This document shows, piece by piece, positions 7,186 to 8,772 of a DNA stretch of 8,772 nt. Each line of letters starts with the position of its first letter. The first letter of the stretch is position 1. Origin of the DNA: Porticoccus sp. (GTDB lineage: Bacteria; Pseudomonadota; Gammaproteobacteria; Pseudomonadales; Porticoccaceae); contig NYXF01000073.1 of NCBI GenBank assembly GCA_002685455.1, forward strand, positions 12,388 to 21,159. The letters run 5' to 3'. Under the pieces are notes generated by a model. It searched no databases. It was not told the DNA's origin and saw only the letters and a program-made list of their open reading frames with translations. Made by a program: the position numbers and the translations under genes.

Positions 7186-7310
7186 ATTAACTACATCTCC
7201 TGATTAGTTTTAGGGGTCATAAAAAAATAAAAAATCTATCAAGTACATCTTTTTTCGAATCATAGGTTATGCGATCATAGATTTTAACTAGGATAACAAA
7301 GTTTAACGCT
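7186..7310. other. Divergent intergenic region between rmuC and the AddB-like gene
   Basis: This 125-base AT-rich gap holds the control signals of both divergent genes. It contains the rmuC ribosome binding site (7197-7201), the candidate rmuC promoter, two direct copies of ATCATAG (7259-7265 and 7274-7280) and the first bases of an inverted CTATGAT (7309-7315). I found no convincing plus-strand sigma-70 promoter for the AddB-like gene. Confidence 0.6.
7259..7287 (-). promoter_or_regulatory. rmuC: Candidate sigma-70 promoter for rmuC
   Basis: Read on the minus strand, TTAAAA (7282-7287, four of six) and TATGAT (7259-7264, five of six) are separated by exactly 17 bases. The implied leader before rmuC is about 65 bases. 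A second minus-strand TATGAT at 7274-7279 has no good partner. An alternative is TTGATA (7237-7242), which is a better -35 but is only 15 bases from a TATGAC at 7216-7221. Confidence 0.4.
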
Positions 7311-7319
7311 ATGATGCGC
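7271..7319 (+). promoter_or_regulatory. Potential hairpin covering the start of the AddB-like gene
   Basis: GCGATCATAG at 7271-7280 can pair with CTATGATGCGC at 7309-7319 (7 contiguous pairs, one bulged G at 7316, then 3 more), enclosing a 28-base loop. The 3' arm contains the tandem ATGATG start region. If transcription begins upstream of 7271 the structure could hide the start codon. A second ATCATAG at 7259-7265 could pair in the same way. The same words may instead be protein-binding sites. Confidence 0.3.
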
Positions 7320-8772
7320 CCGCTTTTTAATATTCATGCAATAAAGGAACAAATTAAGTCAGGGGCATTAGTGCTCACAGCTACTGATCAACTTGCAATA
7401 ATAGTAAGGGAAAGCTGGGGGCAATACCAAATAGAACAGGGAAATATCAGCTGGGCTGAACCTGAAATTTTCACAATTGAAAGATGGGTCAAAGAAACTT
7501 GGTTGCTTTGTTGTGATGATAAGGAATTGAAAACTCCAGATTGCGCTATTATTACCGATCTGACAGAACATGTTATTTGGGAAAAAATAATTGCAGATAA
7601 CTTCGAGGCTCTAGCCCCAGAAAATTACTCGGGTGTCGCAAGAGATAGTTATAATATCATGCAAAGATGGGGAATTCCTTCCTCAAAAATTAGGGATAAT
7701 GCACCGTTATTTTATAATTGGGTTTCACAATTTAAATTAGCTTTAAAAAAATATAACTTCATCACTGAAACTGATACTGTTCAGATTTTAACTCATTTCT
7801 TTGAAGAAAAAAAAATCAAAAAAATTGACAGTACTATTATACTTGGATTTGATCAGATACCTCCCTCATATCAGCGTTTGTTAAAAGCAGCCTCCAAGAA
7901 AATTTTACAAGAACCGCTAGAGTACAGGCATAAAAAAAATACCCAGATATCGCCGAAACAGATCGAATTTTTTAATATTGATCAGGAAATTAGGGCAGCT
8001 GCTAGATGGGCAAAAAAAATTCACTCAAAATATCCAGAACGACGCATAGGGATTATTTTATCTGACTCTGCTCTGAAACTTAAAGCTACTGACAGAATTA
8101 TTTCGGAAGAACTAAATCCTATCAGTCATGAGAAAAACTCTTTTAGTGAAACCTGCTTATATAAATCATCAATTGGTATTAAGCTCAGTGATGCACCAAT
8201 TATTTCAACTGCCCTCTTTTTATTATCAACAAATTTTGGGAGATCAAATCTCGAGGAATATTGTCAACTTATTCACTCTCCTTTTTGGGGAAAAAATAAT
8301 TTATTATCAACCAAAGTAACTGCTGAGAAATATCTACGAAAAAGAGGTCTACCAGAGCTGTCTATTAAGGAGTTCATAAGTGCACTGAAATATTCAGAAA
8401 AAGAGTGTGCACCTATCGATAATGATAGTTTAAATGATAGCTTTTGCTGTCAAGAAGCAAGCGATCATATGAAAGGTATATCCAAAAAAAATTATTTTTC
8501 CTTCTGGGCAGTCCTTTTTCAAAAACAACTAGACTCTTACGGTTGGCCTGGATTACAAAACCTTGATAGCACAGAAGAAGGCCAAAAAAAAGAGTGGTTT
8601 AGCTCACTTGAGACCCTTGCCTCTCTTGATCAACTTAAAAAAAAGGTGCCTATAGAAGAAGCGTTAAAACTTCTTAGCCGAGCAACGAATAAATATCTCT
8701 TCAAACATAGTATTACCGATTGTCCAATTCGTATAATGGGATTACTAGAAAGTAATGCATTAGAATTTGATC
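7311..8772 (+). CDS. AddB-like PD-(D/E)XK-family probable DNA repair protein, 3'-partial
   Basis: The frame is open for 487 codons with no stop before the window ends. Conserved blocks agree with the TIGR03623 'probable DNA repair protein' family (about 850-900 residues, related to AddB of the AddAB end-processing helicase-nuclease): ALVLTATDQLA at 19-29, SWAEPEIFTIERWVKETW at 47-64, IILGFDQIPPSYQRLL at 176-191, EIRAAARWAKKI at 226-237, RIGIILSD at 245-252, LIHSPFWG at 320-327, YGWPG at 410-414 and PIRIMGLLESNALEFD at the edge. Where AddB has its Walker A, this protein has no GK(T/S), as in its family, so this domain is probably structural rather than an ATPase. The C-terminal nuclease domain lies outside the window. 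Start is ATG 7311 or 7314; an in-frame TAG at 7278-7280 bars longer forms. No clear ribosome binding site. Role is inferred from family. Confidence 0.9.
   Translation, partial: MMRPLFNIHAIKEQIKSGALVLTATDQLAIIVRESWGQYQIEQGNISWAEPEIFTIERWVKETWLLCCDDKELKTPDCAIITDLTEHVIWEKIIADNFEALAPENYSGVARDSYNIMQRWGIPSSKIRDNAPLFYNWVSQFKLALKKYNFITETDTVQILTHFFEEKKIKKIDSTIILGFDQIPPSYQRLLKAASKKILQEPLEYRHKKNTQISPKQIEFFNIDQEIRAAARWAKKIHSKYPERRIGIILSDSALKLKATDRIISEELNPISHEKNSFSETCLYKSSIGIKLSDAPIISTALFLLSTNFGRSNLEEYCQLIHSPFWGKNNLLSTKVTAEKYLRKRGLPELSIKEFISALKYSEKECAPIDNDSLNDSFCCQEASDHMKGISKKNYFSFWAVLFQKQLDSYGWPGLQNLDSTEEGQKKEWFSSLETLASLDQLKKKVPIEEALKLLSRATNKYLFKHSITDCPIRIMGLLESNALEFD

Noticed and set aside
7368..7571. 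Minus-strand frame of 67 codons and a plus-strand frame at 8128-8319
   Set aside because: Both overlap the long AddB-like frame, which has clear family motifs; these are by-products of it.
1..8772. Mobile element, CRISPR array, toxin-antitoxin or defence system
   Set aside because: No transposase, integrase, regularly spaced repeats, paired small toxin/antitoxin genes or restriction genes were seen; gene content is mostly housekeeping. The AddB-like gene was considered as defence-related, but its family is annotated as DNA repair.

Overview
The window is an ordinary-looking piece of bacterial chromosome, most likely from a low-G+C gammaproteobacterium (roughly one third G+C by eye). The lineage is inferred from gene content: an E. 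coli-type TrmA, a CspA-family protein, a monomeric NADP isocitrate dehydrogenase, RmuC, a DUF2489 protein and an AddB-like 'probable DNA repair protein'. I cannot name a genus. No tRNA, rRNA, CRISPR array, insertion sequence, integrase or phage gene was seen.

Layout, left to right. (1) The 3' part of trmA runs in from the left edge; only about 8 N-terminal codons seem to be missing. (2) A small cold-shock gene follows, closed by a strong intrinsic terminator at 1488-1528. (3) After an AT-rich leader containing two small inverted repeats and an in-frame 15-codon mini-ORF comes icd, a 744-residue monomeric isocitrate dehydrogenase with a GTG start. (4) Close behind it lie three small same-strand genes with no visible terminator between them: an exported cupin protein, a four-helix membrane protein that overlaps the cupin gene by 4 bp, and a DUF1330 protein. 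(5) A 13-bp perfect inverted repeat separates these from two convergent genes on the minus strand, rmuC and then a DUF2489 protein, transcribed leftwards. (6) Divergent from rmuC, a long plus-strand frame opens at 7311 and leaves the right edge without a stop. It is the N-terminal 487 residues of an AddB-like PD-(D/E)XK-family repair protein (TIGR03623 type) and is easily missed because it has no stop codon in the window.

How the genes relate. trmA, csp and icd are housekeeping genes of tRNA modification, cold or RNA-chaperone response, and the TCA cycle. rmuC and the AddB-like gene both concern DNA processing and start from a shared 125-bp divergent intergenic region with direct and inverted ATCATAG/CTATGAT elements, one of which covers the start codon. 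The cupin/membrane/DUF1330 cluster is the least explained part. I see no convincing new defence or mobile system; the best leads are the divergent repair-gene pair and the uncharacterised small-gene cluster.
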